From positions 103,390,329-103,454,328 of the forward strand of contig NC_030677.2 of NCBI RefSeq assembly GCF_000004195.4: 64,000 bases of DNA. Reading direction: 5' to 3'. Made by a program: the position numbers and the translations under genes. The stretch is from Xenopus tropicalis (Eukaryota; Chordata; Amphibia; Anura; Pipidae). This document shows, piece by piece, positions 9,775 through 19,889 of the stretch (positions are counted from its first letter, which is position 1; each line of letters starts with the position of its first letter). Under the pieces are notes generated by a model. The model saw only the letters and a program-made list of their open reading frames with translations. It was not told where the DNA came from and made no database searches.

Positions 9775-11455
9775 AAGCTGCCATGCTTATTGCTTCTTAC
9801 TTGTTTTTAATCTTGTTCTTAGTCATTCAACAAACAGTGCCTTCCAGTGGCTAAATTGCCATAAAAACAAGCCAAATATTTATTTTTCTATATCCATAAT
9901 TGTCCCCTATACTGTCCTTAGAGGATAATCCATAGTACATTATTGAATGGTTATAGAGTTCCAAACTGTGTGTGTAGGTACATACAGTAGGAGTTAGCTT
10001 ATGAAATATCTATTAAGGGTATATCAAAAGAATTTGATTATTACCTTTCAATTCCCGATCCATTTCGGTTCTAAATTGTCGAATGACAATTTCGAAATCG
10101 TCCACCTTTTTCTGCTGAAATATAGATATTTATATAATTAGTGAATTCAGTTTAATTGTAGACATTTCACTTCAAACTAATTCACTTTAAATTGAAATGC
10201 AGTCAGATCAACTACTGGGGCGCATCTGAGTTTCTTTAACTGTTACATTAGCTGATTCATTATTTTAATCTGCATACACATACTTCTAATAAGCTAATAC
10301 TACAGATACTTCTAATAAGCTAATACTACAGATACTTCTAATAAGCTAATACTACAGATGCTTCTAATAAGCTAATACTACAGATGCTTCTAATAAGCTA
10401 ATACTACAGATACTTCTAATAAGCTAATACTACAGGTACTTCTAATAAGCTAATACTACAGATGCTTCTAATAAGCTAATACTACAGATACTTCTAATAA
10501 GCTAATACTACAGATGCTTCTAATAAGCTAATACTACAGATGCTTCTAATAAGCTAATACTACAGATACTTCTAATAAGCTAATACTACAGGTACTTCTA
10601 ATAAGCTAATACTACAGATGCTTCTAATAAGCTAATACTACAGATACTTCTAATAAGCTAATACTACAGATACTTCTAATAAGCTAATACTACAGGTACT
10701 TCTAATAAGCTAATACTACAGATACTTCTAATAAGCTAATACTACAGATGCTTCTAATAAGCTAATACTACAGGTACTTCTAATAAGCTAATACTACAGA
10801 TACTTCTAATAAGCTAATACTACAGATACTTCTAATAAGCTAATACTACAGGTACTTCTAATAAGCTAATACTACAGATGCTTCTAATAAGCTAATACTA
10901 CAGGTACTTCTAATAAGCTAATACTACAGATGCTTCTAATAAGCTAATACTACAGATACTTCTAATAAACTAATACTACAGATACTTCTAATAAACTAAT
11001 ACTACAGATGCTTCTAATAAGCTTGATTAGAGTTTAGGAGTGGGAAAAAAATTAATAAAACCCGCCAATTAACTTCAATGCATTTCACATATTTTTCAGC
11101 AGTTTCATGATTTTTTTGCTGAAGCAAAATGGGACAGATTGGCTCGTTAGTATTCCCTAGAGTTTGTATTAGAGAATTTATTTGATTTTAGAATCTGCAT
11201 ACAGATAGCTCTGACATTCTCCGTTCAGTTAAAAATGTCATATAAGCTTCATCTCATGGAATCCTACATGTAGAGACAGATTGCTGAGAGCGGATTGTGA
11301 CAATAACTTTTTAAATGATTTTGTTTAGAAAGTCTCTTTCCATGAGATTTATGTTATATTAAAGGTTTTTTTTATGAAAGTTCCCCATAAATTAAATATT
11401 TTAATATCCTTACCATTTTCCTGCATGGCAGGCAAGAAAAGAGTCTGGAAACCAT
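7247..11455 (-). CDS. Four-exon gene: unrecognised 258-aa acidic, coiled-coil protein with RVxF motifs
   Basis: I assembled the minus-strand join 11455-11414, 10114-10045, 9532-9459 and 7837-7247 from GT/AG sites whose phases agree (0, 1, 0), giving 258 residues. It starts MVSRLFSCLPCRK with a strong context (AAAATGG). Residues ~15-90 are a charged, probably coiled-coil stretch. Residues ~91-150 are Ser/Glu-rich. A first motif KRVSF is followed by the basic LRFFRRIFRKKSKK. A second motif, RDVHF, begins a repeat of the same pattern (V-x-F-x-x-NL-x-T ... QWK appears twice). KRVSF and RDVHF fit the RVxF docking motif for protein phosphatase 1; that role is inference. I do not recognise the family. 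The intact frame, clean splice sites and nearby broken duplicates support a real gene. Confidence 0.72.
8540..8755 (-). mobile_element. Fragment of the TTTACTAA-type Harbinger MITE
   Basis: Inside intron 3. It has the repeated 'cgactttttcg' motif and an end resembling 'ttagtaaatc' plus a C run. The left terminus is missing. Confidence 0.65.
8932..9292. mobile_element. Complete Harbinger-type MITE with TTA target duplication
   Basis: Left end 'ggggcagatttactaa' after TTA, right end 'ttagtaaatgtgcccc' before TTA: inverted termini plus a 3-bp TTA duplication, as in PIF/Harbinger. The interior is a degenerate palindrome with many 'cgactttttcg'/'cgaaaaagtcg' copies and no coding capacity. The ends match those of the large two-gene element at 28186-39906. 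It lies in intron 3 of the four-exon gene. Confidence 0.85.
9459..9532 (-). CDS. Exon 3 of the four-exon gene
   Basis: Seventy-four bases between acceptor 'tttttatccag' and donor GAG|GTATGC. With the base carried from exon 2 it encodes EIEGIYNEQLEELREAW then IDSLAHLE, amphipathic and likely coiled coil, ending in phase 0. Confidence 0.75.
9735..9772. repeat. (TA)n microsatellite
   Basis: About 19 uninterrupted TA dinucleotides in intron 2 of the four-exon gene. Confidence 0.95.
10045..10114 (-). CDS. Exon 2 of the four-exon gene
   Basis: Seventy bases between an acceptor 'tatatttcag' and a donor G|GTAATA. It encodes QKKVDDFEIVIRQFRTEMD followed by RELK, a charged helical stretch, and leaves in phase 1. 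Confidence 0.72.
10279..11023. repeat. 26-bp minisatellite, 29 copies without indels, in intron 1
   Basis: Units of the form 'tacttctaataagctaatac' plus 'tacaga' repeat exactly every 26 bp from 10279 to 11023. Variation is confined almost entirely to two positions, giving three types (gatac, gatgc and ggtac) in a mixed order; two units near 10970-10995 carry a further G to A change (ataaac). No unit is shortened. Confidence 0.97.
11225..11400. repeat. Direct repeat flanking exon 1, intron copy
   Basis: Shares 'agacagattgctgagag' and 'gttccccataaattaaata' with 11730-11915, in the same order and orientation. Confidence 0.7.
11414..11455 (-). CDS. Exon 1 (coding part) of the four-exon gene
   Basis: Fourteen codons from ATG at 11455-11453 to a donor reading ATG|GTAAGG, phase 0. 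The 5' UTR probably extends right to about 11580. Intron 1 (10115-11413) contains the 26-bp minisatellite. Confidence 0.65.
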
Positions 11456-11586
11456 TTTTTTTTTAAAAACTGTGATATCTTGGATTTTTTCAACAGATGA
11501 CTAGCTCGCCTTCGCACTCTGACTTGACAAAACCAAATGTGGCTGTGCCTGAGTGTGTGTGTTCTATAGCTAAACAGTGACCATTG

Positions 11587-11613
11587 TGACATCATCACAT
11601 TGTGATGATGTCA
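11587..11613. promoter_or_regulatory. Palindromic double CRE-like site upstream of the four-exon gene
   Basis: A perfect 13-bp inverted repeat ('tgacatcatcaca', one base, 'tgtgatgatgtca') places two CRE-like octamers (TGACATCA/TGATGTCA) about 130-160 bp upstream of the ATG. Binding by CREB/ATF/CREM proteins is inferred. Confidence 0.5.
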
Positions 11614-11662
11614 TAATGGCTCTGGTGTTTACATTGTGGAATACACTCAGCCTTAGAATGTC

Positions 11663-11676
11663 GTTACTATGGAAAC
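11663..11676 (-). promoter_or_regulatory. RFX X-box-like site
   Basis: On the gene strand the site reads GTTTCCATAGTAAC, a good fit to the palindromic RFX X-box (GTNRCC/NRRGYAAC type). It lies about 50 bp upstream of the CRE-like palindrome. Together they suggest, without proving, expression in ciliated cells or testis. Confidence 0.5.
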
Positions 11677-11729
11677 CTATTGCACACATACCTACAGAGA
11701 GTTTCAATGCTCTAAATGGCAGTTAAATG

Positions 11730-11965
11730 GGAACTGTCATAAAAACAAAGTGTAATACAGGCTTCATTTCATGAAGGTCTCCATGTTGAGACAGATTGCT
11801 GAGAGGGGCATAGCGAAGAATCATTTTTAGAATGACTTTGTTTAAAAAGCTCCTTTAGATTACATGTAAAAACTATACTTAATAGTTCCCCAGAAATTAA
11901 ATACTTGTTTAATACTTGTTTTTTTGCAACTAAATACCTCGCTTCCACCCTCTGACTTTAAAATA
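11730..11965. repeat. Direct repeat flanking exon 1, upstream copy with remnant of exon-1 5' UTR
   Basis: Repeats 11225-11400. Its right part ('ctcgcttccaccctctgact') resembles 11510-11530 ('ctcgccttcgcactctgact'). This suggests the intron-1/exon-1 region was duplicated in tandem and the upstream copy lost its coding part. Confidence 0.6.
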
Positions 11966-12382
11966 ATATACAATCAATATCAAATGCCAATAACTAACCT
12001 TTAAATATTAAATACTCTTGAAGTGTAAACTTTGACCCGTGCACAAAAAATAATAAAGAATCAGTTACTTGGTCAGGAGTGAGTTTTATAGTGATCGCTG
12101 ATGCACAAATATCCAAATACAACATCCAGTATCAGGGCTGCCATCTGGGGGGGAGGGGGGCAGTTGTGCTGGGCCTGGTGAGATCTGCATATGAATTTGG
12201 GCCCAATTGTATCATTAAAGTTATGAAAATTGCACAAGTTACCTATAAAGTTACACTAAAACTTACACAAGTTGCCTAGAAACTTAAAATAACTTAATAA
12301 ATAGGAGCTTACATAACGTGCGTAGCAAGTAGGGGCAATGCTGAGAAGCTTAACTCCACTGACCATCAATGAATAAAAGAAC

Positions 12383-12716
12383 TTAGGCTGATGTCAGATG
12401 TGGCGTATTCTCTGCAAGCTGAAAACGCTTGCCGGGAATACGCCCCGCTACTGGAAATGCGTCCTACCTGTGCCTGCACCCGAATGAATGAGATACGCTC
12501 AGGTGCAGGCACATGTAGCCGAAATACGCATAAAAACGCGAGAGAATGTAAAGTCTGCTGTTTTTATGCGTATTTCGGCTAAATGTGCTTGCACCTGAGC
12601 GTATCTCATTCATTCGGGTGCAGGCACAGGTAGGACGCATTTACAGAAGCGGGGCGTATTCTCGGCAAGGGTTTTTTGGCTTGTCGAGAATACACCACGT
12701 CTGACATCAACCTTAA
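12383..12716. mobile_element. Long foldback MITE, ~155-bp arms, TTAA-like ends
   Basis: The left arm from 'ttaggctgatgtcagatgtg' pairs with the right arm ending 'cgtctgacatcaaccttaa'. Matching internal blocks include 'gtgcctgcacccgaatgaat' and 'ccgaaatacgcataaaaac'. The centre is near 12550. The right end sits in CCTTAAGG, suggesting TTAA insertion as in Kolobok or piggyBac. Confidence 0.75.
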
Positions 12717-13339
12717 GGTAAATTCCACATTCCCCCCAATGAAATGACTGACTAAATATCACATTAATCTGAACTGCTTCTTACAGAGTATGGCAGTTTA
12801 TATTCGGATTTATTTACTGAATTATATAAACTATTAACTTCATGAACTTTCCACTGGTTATTGGGCCCCACAGCAAGATTATTGGGCCCCTAGACTTACT
12901 TTTAGACAATTTTACGTAAATTATGCAGAAACTTGCAAAGGTTGAAAGAAATGTACTTAAGTTACTTATCAAGCAATGAGAGTACAGAGCAGCGTGACAG
13001 GGGCAGGTAGGGGGGTAGGGTCTAACTAAGGCAAGCTCCACTGAGCCCCAAATGAACTGACTGACTTATTAGCAAATTAATCATTTTTACTATATATATG
13101 AACTACTACTGACTAGTTATTGGCCCCCTAAATGTACACAGGTGACAGAGGCAGGGAGGTGGGTAGGTTAAACTTAGGGAAAACTCCGCTGACCCAGTGA
13201 ACTGGCTGTTAATTAGCAATGGAACTATTTAAATGAACTGCTTATTATAGAGTAACATTATTATTTATACTATTTACTCAATGATATGAGCATCTTCTAC
13301 ATGAACTTTCCAGCAGTGGAATGATCAGTATTGGCACTC

Positions 13340-14040
13340 TTCACTTCCTCCTGTTCCATATGTTGGCCCCACTTATTGGAACAATAGAAAGGTCCCCATG
13401 CATAAGTATGGCCCATCATATGGTATCCGTTTGGTTGGGCTGTGGGCCAATCAGTTAGAGTCTGTTAATTGTTGGACCATGTATGCCTACCTTTAGATGA
13501 TTCAAAATCTATTGTTGATTGGTTTGATACCTATATTAGTAAGTAAGCCCCCCGGAGTTATTGTTACCAGCACTTTCAGTATGAAAGGAATTCAGTTGTG
13601 GTGATATGAAAAATGGAGATAATTGCATGTGACTGAGTAAGGGAGATAGGTGTGATAATAGCTGTGGCGTTACTGCTCACGTTTAGCCACTTGCCAATTC
13701 AACTCATTGTATAAATGCACATATTGTGTCAGTTTTATACTCCCCTGGACTATGGTATGATGAGAAGTGCATATAGTGTATCCTTTAATCTATTCTCTCC
13801 ATGCCTTTATCATGTCATGTTTTCCTAACAGTTCTGTCTAACCGTGGCTATTTACCTTTTGTGATAAGCACATTTTCATGCATATTTTAGTTACTAAGAC
13901 AGGTAACGGTATGCTAATGTAGCACACAGATTGCAGGGATATCAAAATCATAAATAAAATAATAATACTGGGAGCCTTGCAAGGGTCATTTACTTACGCA
14001 ATTTGCCATGTTTTTATAAAAAAATATTTCCCAAAATTCC
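13340..14040. other. No recognisable feature
   Basis: AT-rich non-coding sequence without a reading frame or repeat I can name. Confidence 0.35.
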
Positions 14041-14045
14041 AGCTT

Positions 14046-14338
14046 GAAGGAGTAGGAAAGACTAAATCACTGGGGGATGGCAGATATGGATCTGAGCCAA
14101 TCAGCAGGAAGCTTTCTCATAGTCTTACAAACTGAGCATGTACACGCGGTCTGGGTGTCTGTGCAGGAGTGAGGCATTATGGGAACAGCTCAGCATTTTT
14201 TCTTCCCATTTGGCTTCTGATCATCTGAATGGGAGGAATATGGGGAGACTTAAGGGAACTATTGAGACAACTGAAGGTATGCCTGCAGCTTGAAATTAAC
14301 TCTTTATTAGCCTTTTCTTCTCCTTTAAAACACAAAAG
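14046..14338. mobile_element. Diverged T2/Kolobok-type MITE
   Basis: It begins near 'gaaggagtaggaaagac' and ends 'ccttttcttctcctttaa', the usual T2 termini (TTAAAGGAGAA). The interior has the usual 'gagcatg' and 'caggagtgagg' segments in degraded form. Confidence 0.55.
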
Positions 14339-14579
14339 CGGGCATTTTTGGGCGGACCTCCCCTCCATGTACCTGCAATCAAGCAGAAGCTGTACTTTTT
14401 AGTGCAGATACACGGGGATGCGGAAGGGAGCAGATCCCCCTCTCTAACCCTGCAGACAAAATGCTCTCCTACATAACCATAACCATAATATTGTACCATG
14501 CTGACATCTAGAGATAATACAGCAATATTTCTGTATGACAAATATAAAAAAAAATATAAAAAAGGTACCCTGTCCATTT

Positions 14580-14940
14580 CTAGTGGTTTAGAAGGGAATG
14601 TACTAAGTGCTACTGAATTGTAGGCAAAGAATCACAACCGTCAAAGGTCTTGAAAAAAAAAGAATTGTAATTGTAAAACTGTTTCATATTTTATCTTTAA
14701 AATTTGTAAATAACTAGTGATAGTCAAATCCACAATATTTATAGTGCTAATAGTTCTATTTTTATTGTAAGGCTTAGATTTTGGTTTCATGACATTACTG
14801 TACTAAAACGAAACCAACAAATTATTGTAAACTTCAAGTTCCGCAATAAAGAACGGAGTTCAAAACATTCCAACAATTATAGTGAAATGCCAATTAATGT
14901 AGTGTTGCCTAATTACTCTCTGTATAACCAGTCAGATGTA
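14580..14940. other. No recognisable feature
   Basis: AT-rich non-coding DNA. Confidence 0.35.
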
Positions 14941-15405
14941 CATATTTATATGGACTGGTTATTATAGAATAACATCAGCAATTTATATTGGGATCTGTTT
15001 ACTGAATTATATCAGCATTTCCTACATTATCTTTTCAGCAGGGAAATAATGGCTCATTTTTGGGCCCCACAGCAACATCATTGGGCCCTTACGCAATTTA
15101 CATAACTTATGCAAAAACTTTCAAATGAACTTATTTATCTTACTTGTAAACTCCACTGTCTCCTTCCCAATTCAAAGACTGACCTATTAGTACATTTTTT
15201 TTTCTATTTTTGTTAACTAATTACGTAACCTTGTGCAAAAACTCACATAACTTACATATCAAGCAATGACAGCACAGAGCAGGGGCAGGTAGGTGGGAAG
15301 GGGTTAAACTTAGGGCAAACTCCACTGACCCCCAATGAACTGACTTATTAACACATTAATCAATGGAACTCTTTATATGAACCGCTTATTGTAGAGTAAC
15401 ATCAG

Positions 15406-15490
15406 TTATTATTATTATTATTATTATTATTAACATTTATTTATAAAGCGCCAACATATTCCGCAGCGCTGTACAATAAGTGGGTTTCAT
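15406..15490 (-). repeat. L2-type LINE 3' tail with (ATT)n end
   Basis: An (ATT)n run followed by 'atttataaagcgccaacata' and 'gcagcgctgtacaataa' is the inverse of an L2 3' end, which terminates in such short tandem repeats. Confidence 0.7.
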
Positions 15491-15635
15491 ACATTGGACA
15501 GTTGTTTATATTGCACACATGAACACAAGGGGCACGGGCAGAATTGTAGTACTGAGCACTTGTGTTAATGGGGGGCCCCATATAAATAACTTGTTCGGAG
15601 CCCCATATTCTCTGATGGCGGCCCTGATGATGAAT

Positions 15636-15800
15636 AATGTACCCCCTGTTGTAAAATATGTAAGAATATTATAATATATAGGTAAAATCACAAGGCCTTT
15701 AAAGCAAGGTGAAGGACAGAAATCACATCACAAATTTATTATGGCTGATGACATCACAAAGCACCAAAGAGCTATTTATATAATGCTTCATAACCCACAA
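15636..15800. repeat. Dispersed MITE related to 58471-58640
   Basis: Shares 'ccccctgttgtaaaatatg', 'aatatt' and 'atcac(a/t)aagcacca' with the 58.5-kb copy. Confidence 0.45.
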
Positions 15801-16120
15801 AAGCACATCCCATCATAGAAAAGTGCTGTGTTTTCATTGTTTTATTATACTGAGATTCCCCCCCAGGTGCAAGCTGTGCCACTACACTATGCTTACTGAG
15901 TGCCGGGGCCACAAGCTAAGGATGAGCATTCGCACTACTGAATTTTAGCTGCAGGAAGTGGCGATAAGTAAAGCCAAGATAGGGGCCACAATGTGTAAGG
16001 TATAGGTCATACATGTGAAGGCCATGCCTTTAGTTTAACAATCTGGAAGACATTATGATGCAAATCTGTGCACATTTTTACATTTGGGTAACTTTCACCT
16101 TTAAGGAAGGATAATGGGTA

Positions 16121-16330
16121 GTGATGAGCGAATCTGTCCCGTTTCGCTTTGCCGAAAAATTCGCGAATCTTTCAAAAGATTCGCAAAACGGCGAAAATGT
16201 TGCGGCAAAAAAAATTGTCACCCGCGAATATTCTTTTGTCGCCCGCGGCTATTCTTTTGGCCTTCGCGGCTATTCTTTTGTCGCACGGGCGACAATTTTT
16301 GGACGCGCCGCGAAACATTTCGCCCATCAC
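16121..16330. mobile_element. MITE with GTGATGRGCGAA ends and TA flanks
   Basis: 'gtgatgagcgaat' at the left and 'tttcgcccatcac' at the right are inverted, and TA lies on both sides. Three ~20-bp internal repeats contain 'tattcttttg' and 'cgcggc'. It is CpG-rich, so overlapping frames are open without being genes. Confidence 0.75.
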
Positions 16331-16339
16331 TAATAATGG

Positions 16340-17280
16340 GACAATGATTGAAAGAAAGAATCCTAGCTTCGCCCATTTTACAAGTTCTTACCCATAGTTA
16401 AACCCAAACTGGTTTCAGTGTGCTTCCAACTTGGGAGTGGGCTTTGGGGCCTTGATATATCAGATCTACTCTTATTAAACTTTTTTGTGCTTGGTGAATG
16501 CACAGTTGAATTTTCAGTACTTTCTGGAGCCATGAAATGACTTGAGTTGTTTAAAGGAAATTTCAAATATCCTTTATTACGCCATTTTTCACTTTATGCA
16601 CTTTGTGCAGTGCAGCACTGGGGCCTGAATTTGATTCTAAACGAATCTTCTCTTCATGTTTGTGTGGGTTTCCTCCTGCACCCTAGTGTGTGTGATAGTC
16701 ATAGGGACCTTAGACTGTAAGCTCCACTGGCGCAGGGACAGATGTGAATGGCAGACACTCCCTGTGAGGGGATTTCCTTATTGTATGACCAAAAGTGTGT
16801 GATATTGCTTTTGAAATCAACTACAGTATACTAGCTTTGATCCCATATAATCATTCCCTGTTCCTTATAGCAACCCAATTATAAAACTGCAGCAATGGTA
16901 CCTCAAAATATTTTTGCTTTTTATGAGTGAATCATTAAAATAACAATTAATTTTGTTAATTAAAATTTGGATCGTTCACCTCAAAGGGTTACAGAACAGC
17001 TTTCCTTGCCCATATACAGTCATTTAATGGCTGAGTAACTGAGGATTCTGTAGAGGAAAATAGGATCAAATACAGCTAGAAATACTCTACACTCTTGATG
17101 CAGAATAAAGTTATTATGGTAAGCAGGAACAATTCACAACTTGATAGAATAAGAAGAAATAGTTAAGATAAAAATAAGGGTCATTTTCTATTGAGCTTTT
17201 GTATATTAGAAGCTTACCTGTCAAAAATAATCAAAGCAGAATAAGCCAAATAAACGGTAGCAACTGTTTGATAGCCCAGC
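16340..17280. other. Mostly unassigned; short LINE remnant at ~16690-16760
   Basis: 'ccttagactgtaagctccac' with 'gcgcagggac' looks like an L2 3' UTR fragment in plus orientation. The rest shows nothing I recognise. Confidence 0.5.
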
Positions 17281-17284
17281 CAGG

Positions 17285-17525
17285 CCTGGATTGGTGGAGA
17301 GGTCACAAAGGCTCAGGCCTAGGGCGGCAAAAATGTAGGGGCGGCATGCCACCCTGCCTCAATGATATTTTCAAATGTTGCTCCCATACGGAGCAATGGA
17401 GCCCTCTCCCCCACCACTCCCTATGGGACTGTAAATGTATGCGCATGCGCACTCGCGACTGTGCGGGGGGGGTGTTCGCGAGTTCGCACATGTGTGTTCG
17501 GGGGGGGGCTGCAACGCGCAGCAAT
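17285..17525. repeat. Dispersed repeat, also at 62283-62520
   Basis: Both copies run 'ggcctggattggtggagagg' or similar, then 'ctagggcggca', 'gctcccatacggagca' and 'gcgcatgcgcact'. GC-rich and non-coding. Confidence 0.65.
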
Positions 17526-17529
17526 ATAA

Positions 17530-18200
17530 TCTGACACAGTGTGTTGTAATATTACCCAGCACAGCAGTGTAACATTGATTCAAAAAGCTGTTTGACAAGT
17601 TCTCTTGTGGCTCACTTACTAGCTGTTGGTAAATTTGCCCAGTGCAGTACATCTTGGCAACCAATCAGCAATTTTCTTTGATCAGTCTACTGTAATCATT
17701 GACAATTAAGTTGCATGGGTGAAAAAGCACCCTGTCTGCCATTACCCTTATCTTATAACCAATTCAACTCAATGGCACTCTGCAAAGTAAAGTAGCACAA
17801 CAGTATCAAAAAATGGCGTTTATACAGTAATACAGTTGACCTGGTCCTGATAACAACAAATTGGAAATGTAACTGTTTATTGTTTGTTATGATTAATGGA
17901 TGGGGCAAACTTTCCTCACATTGTTACAAAATAGGGGCCATTTACAAATGCAAGTGCAGTTTCAGGGCTGCTAAATTGGCCACAGTCAGTTGTGTGAAAA
18001 ATCCTATTAATTCAAATAAAGGGTGGGCATCTAATAATGGTCCCTGTCAGAAGTACAGTAGGGGGATAGCCAATCACAGCCCTGCGCTCACACAAGCAAA
18101 GACAGAATTCAGTTCCCTATCAAGTCAGCCTAGCTGCTGATTGGTTCCTATCCTACAATGCAGTGTGCCAAGTGACACTGGCTCCCTGGCTTATAAGGCA
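17530..18200. other. No recognisable feature
   Basis: Non-coding. The 86-aa plus frame at 17880 has no family features. Confidence 0.35.
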
Positions 18201-18204
18201 TAAG

Positions 18205-18655
18205 GGTTGATTTAATAAAGTGCAATAAAACGAGCGCTATTTATAGCATGCGTTAAAACGTTTATCGCGTCTTATTTTTTGCGTCTTAACGCACGATTCA
18301 CTAAAAGGATACTTGCGTTCATTTAGACATGATGCTGTGTGCGTTATTTAAGTCGCGAAGACTATTTTTGTGCGGTATTTGACATGGTGCGCGTTAATTA
18401 ACGCAGCATGCTGCTTGTCACGCGCACGCCACATTAGCTATACATACCATTACACTCGTAAAACTACTTTTCTGAAAATGTCCATTTCCCTGCAAACTGG
18501 CGGCTGCATCACTCTGGGGCCAACACATACTTGAATAAATCCCACTGCAAAGTCCATGTTGTGTTGGCAAAAGCTCATGAACTGTACTTTTCTATTACCG
18601 CCTGCCCCAAGTAGGTGTTAATTTTTGCACAGACTAATGCGATATTTAGCGCGTC
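18205..18655. mobile_element. Probable MITE ('gatttaataaagtgc' family)
   Basis: CpG-rich sequence with 'gcgttaa'/'ttaacgc' motifs and 'gatttaataaagtgcaataa' at the left, typical of a Xenopus MITE. The right boundary is uncertain, next to the following element. Confidence 0.45.
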
Positions 18656-18658
18656 TAA

Positions 18659-19190
18659 GGGGCAGATTTACTAATCCACAAATCCGAATCTCGAAAGGGA
18701 AAAAATCGTATTGTAAACGAAAATTTTGCGACTTTTTCATCGCCCTCGCGATTTTTCGTATTTGTTGCGACTTTTTTGGTGCCGTCGCGACTTTATCGTA
18801 TTTTGTGCAATTATTCCGTCGCCGTTGCAATTTTTCGGATTTGTTGCGCCTTTTTCGGCGCCGGCGTGACATTATCATATTTTGCGCAATTATTTCGCCG
18901 CCGTCACAATTTTTTGGATTTGGCGCGACTTTTTAGGTGCCATCGCAACCTTATCATATTTTGCACGATTATTTCATCGCCGTCGCGATTTCTTCGTATT
19001 GCGCGATAGTAAACGCCGTAAAAACCAATCCGATTTTTTCACAAGGCGACGAGAAAGTCGCGGAAAATGTATGAAAAAGTCGTTGCGGCGACGAAAAAAT
19101 CGCAGGTCATATGAAATAGTCGTGACGGCGATGAAAAAGTCGCAAAAATACCGATCATTACGAAAAAACACGTTCGGACGCTTTCGTTGC
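18659..19190. mobile_element. Harbinger-type MITE, left end intact, right end lost
   Basis: Starts 'ggggcagatttactaatcca' after TAA, then about 20 repeats of 'cgactttttcg'-like motifs in both orientations. It runs into GC-rich sequence at ~19190 without a right terminus. Confidence 0.75.
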
Positions 19191-19194
19191 TCCG

Positions 19195-19370
19195 TTGCGC
19201 TTCGTATCGCATCTCTCCCCCCCGCAAAAACTGCGCATGCGCGCCAACACACGGGGGATGGGGGCCATACGAAGCGATGCACAGGGGCAGGGGTGAGGTG
19301 GCTGACCGGGTTACCTAGGGCGCCTGGTCGGCTCTGCCCGCCCCTGCTCAGGGGTTCCCAAGTTTGGGCT
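19195..19370. repeat. GC-rich repeat remnant
   Basis: Contains 'actgcgcatgcgcgcc' and 'cgaagcgatgcacaggggc', a diverged inverse of parts of 17285-17525. Long frames on both strands reflect base composition. Confidence 0.35.
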
Positions 19371-19629
19371 GTAATGTAATGCAATAAATGCAGCAGACAT
19401 GCACCTAAAGAATTAGCCACACTCGTCACTCTGACAGCAAGTACAGGAAGTGGCGGCAACCCAACGTGGAAATTTTCCAGTGCACATTTTCACTTTGAAA
19501 ATGCAAACACAGCTTTATATGCAATTAGCAACTGCTATGACATTCAAATTATGAAAAAACATTGTATTGTGGGTAAAAAAAATACAGGCATTATGTCTAA
19601 AATTGCAGGATGCGCACTGCGCTTGCTGT

Positions 19630-19883
19630 TAGGGATGCACCAAATCCACTATTTTTTGGATTCGGTCGAACCCAGAATCCTTTGTAAAGGATTTATCCGA
19701 ATACTTAACCAAATCCTAATTGACATATGTAGATTAGATACGGAAGCGAGCGCGGTGAAAAATATGTGACAAAAATTCACGTGATGTTAAGGATTCGGTT
19801 CGGCCAGGAGTATGGATTCGTCCAAATCCTGCTGAAATAAGCAGAATCTTAGCCGAATCCTGAACCAATTCGGTGCATCCCTA
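19630..19883. mobile_element. MITE with 'tagggatgcacc' inverted ends
   Basis: 12-bp perfect ends at 19630-19641 and 19872-19883, and internal 'gattcggttcggccag' blocks. Related diverged copies lie at 41252-41495, 53027-53340 and 53990-54106. Confidence 0.8.
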
Positions 19884-19889
19884 ACTGTA

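Larger units (their letters stand above)
12131..15628. mobile_element. Possible ~3.5-kb repeat element with 'atcagggc(t/c)gccat' ends
   Basis: Left 'atcagggctgccat' (~12131) and right 'gatggcggccctgat' (~15614-15628) are inverted. Between them are several diverged blocks sharing 'attgggccccacagcaa', 'aactccactgacc' and 'acagagcaggggcagg' (12830-13330 and 14940-15400). No convincing target duplication was found, so the two ends may belong to different copies. Confidence 0.4.

Noticed and set aside
10279..11023. CRISPR-like regular array
   Set aside because: Repeats are contiguous 26-bp units with no unique spacers and the DNA is vertebrate; it is a minisatellite.
11410..11598. 62-aa minus ORF over exon 1
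   Set aside because: A different frame from the one that joins phase-correctly to exon 2; the start at 11455 fits the splicing and Kozak context better.
15406..15490. tRNA-like or structured RNA gene
   Set aside because: The 'gcagcgctgtacaata' motif is the L2 LINE 3' end, seen again at 25605, 28760, 55990 and 63600.
16114..16397. 70-82 aa ORFs
   Set aside because: Lie in a TA-flanked MITE; three overlapping frames all open from the repeat.
18618..19459. 86-165 aa ORFs on both strands
   Set aside because: Frames are open in the CpG-rich MITE because of its repeated motif; the translations are repeats of FFRRR-type strings.
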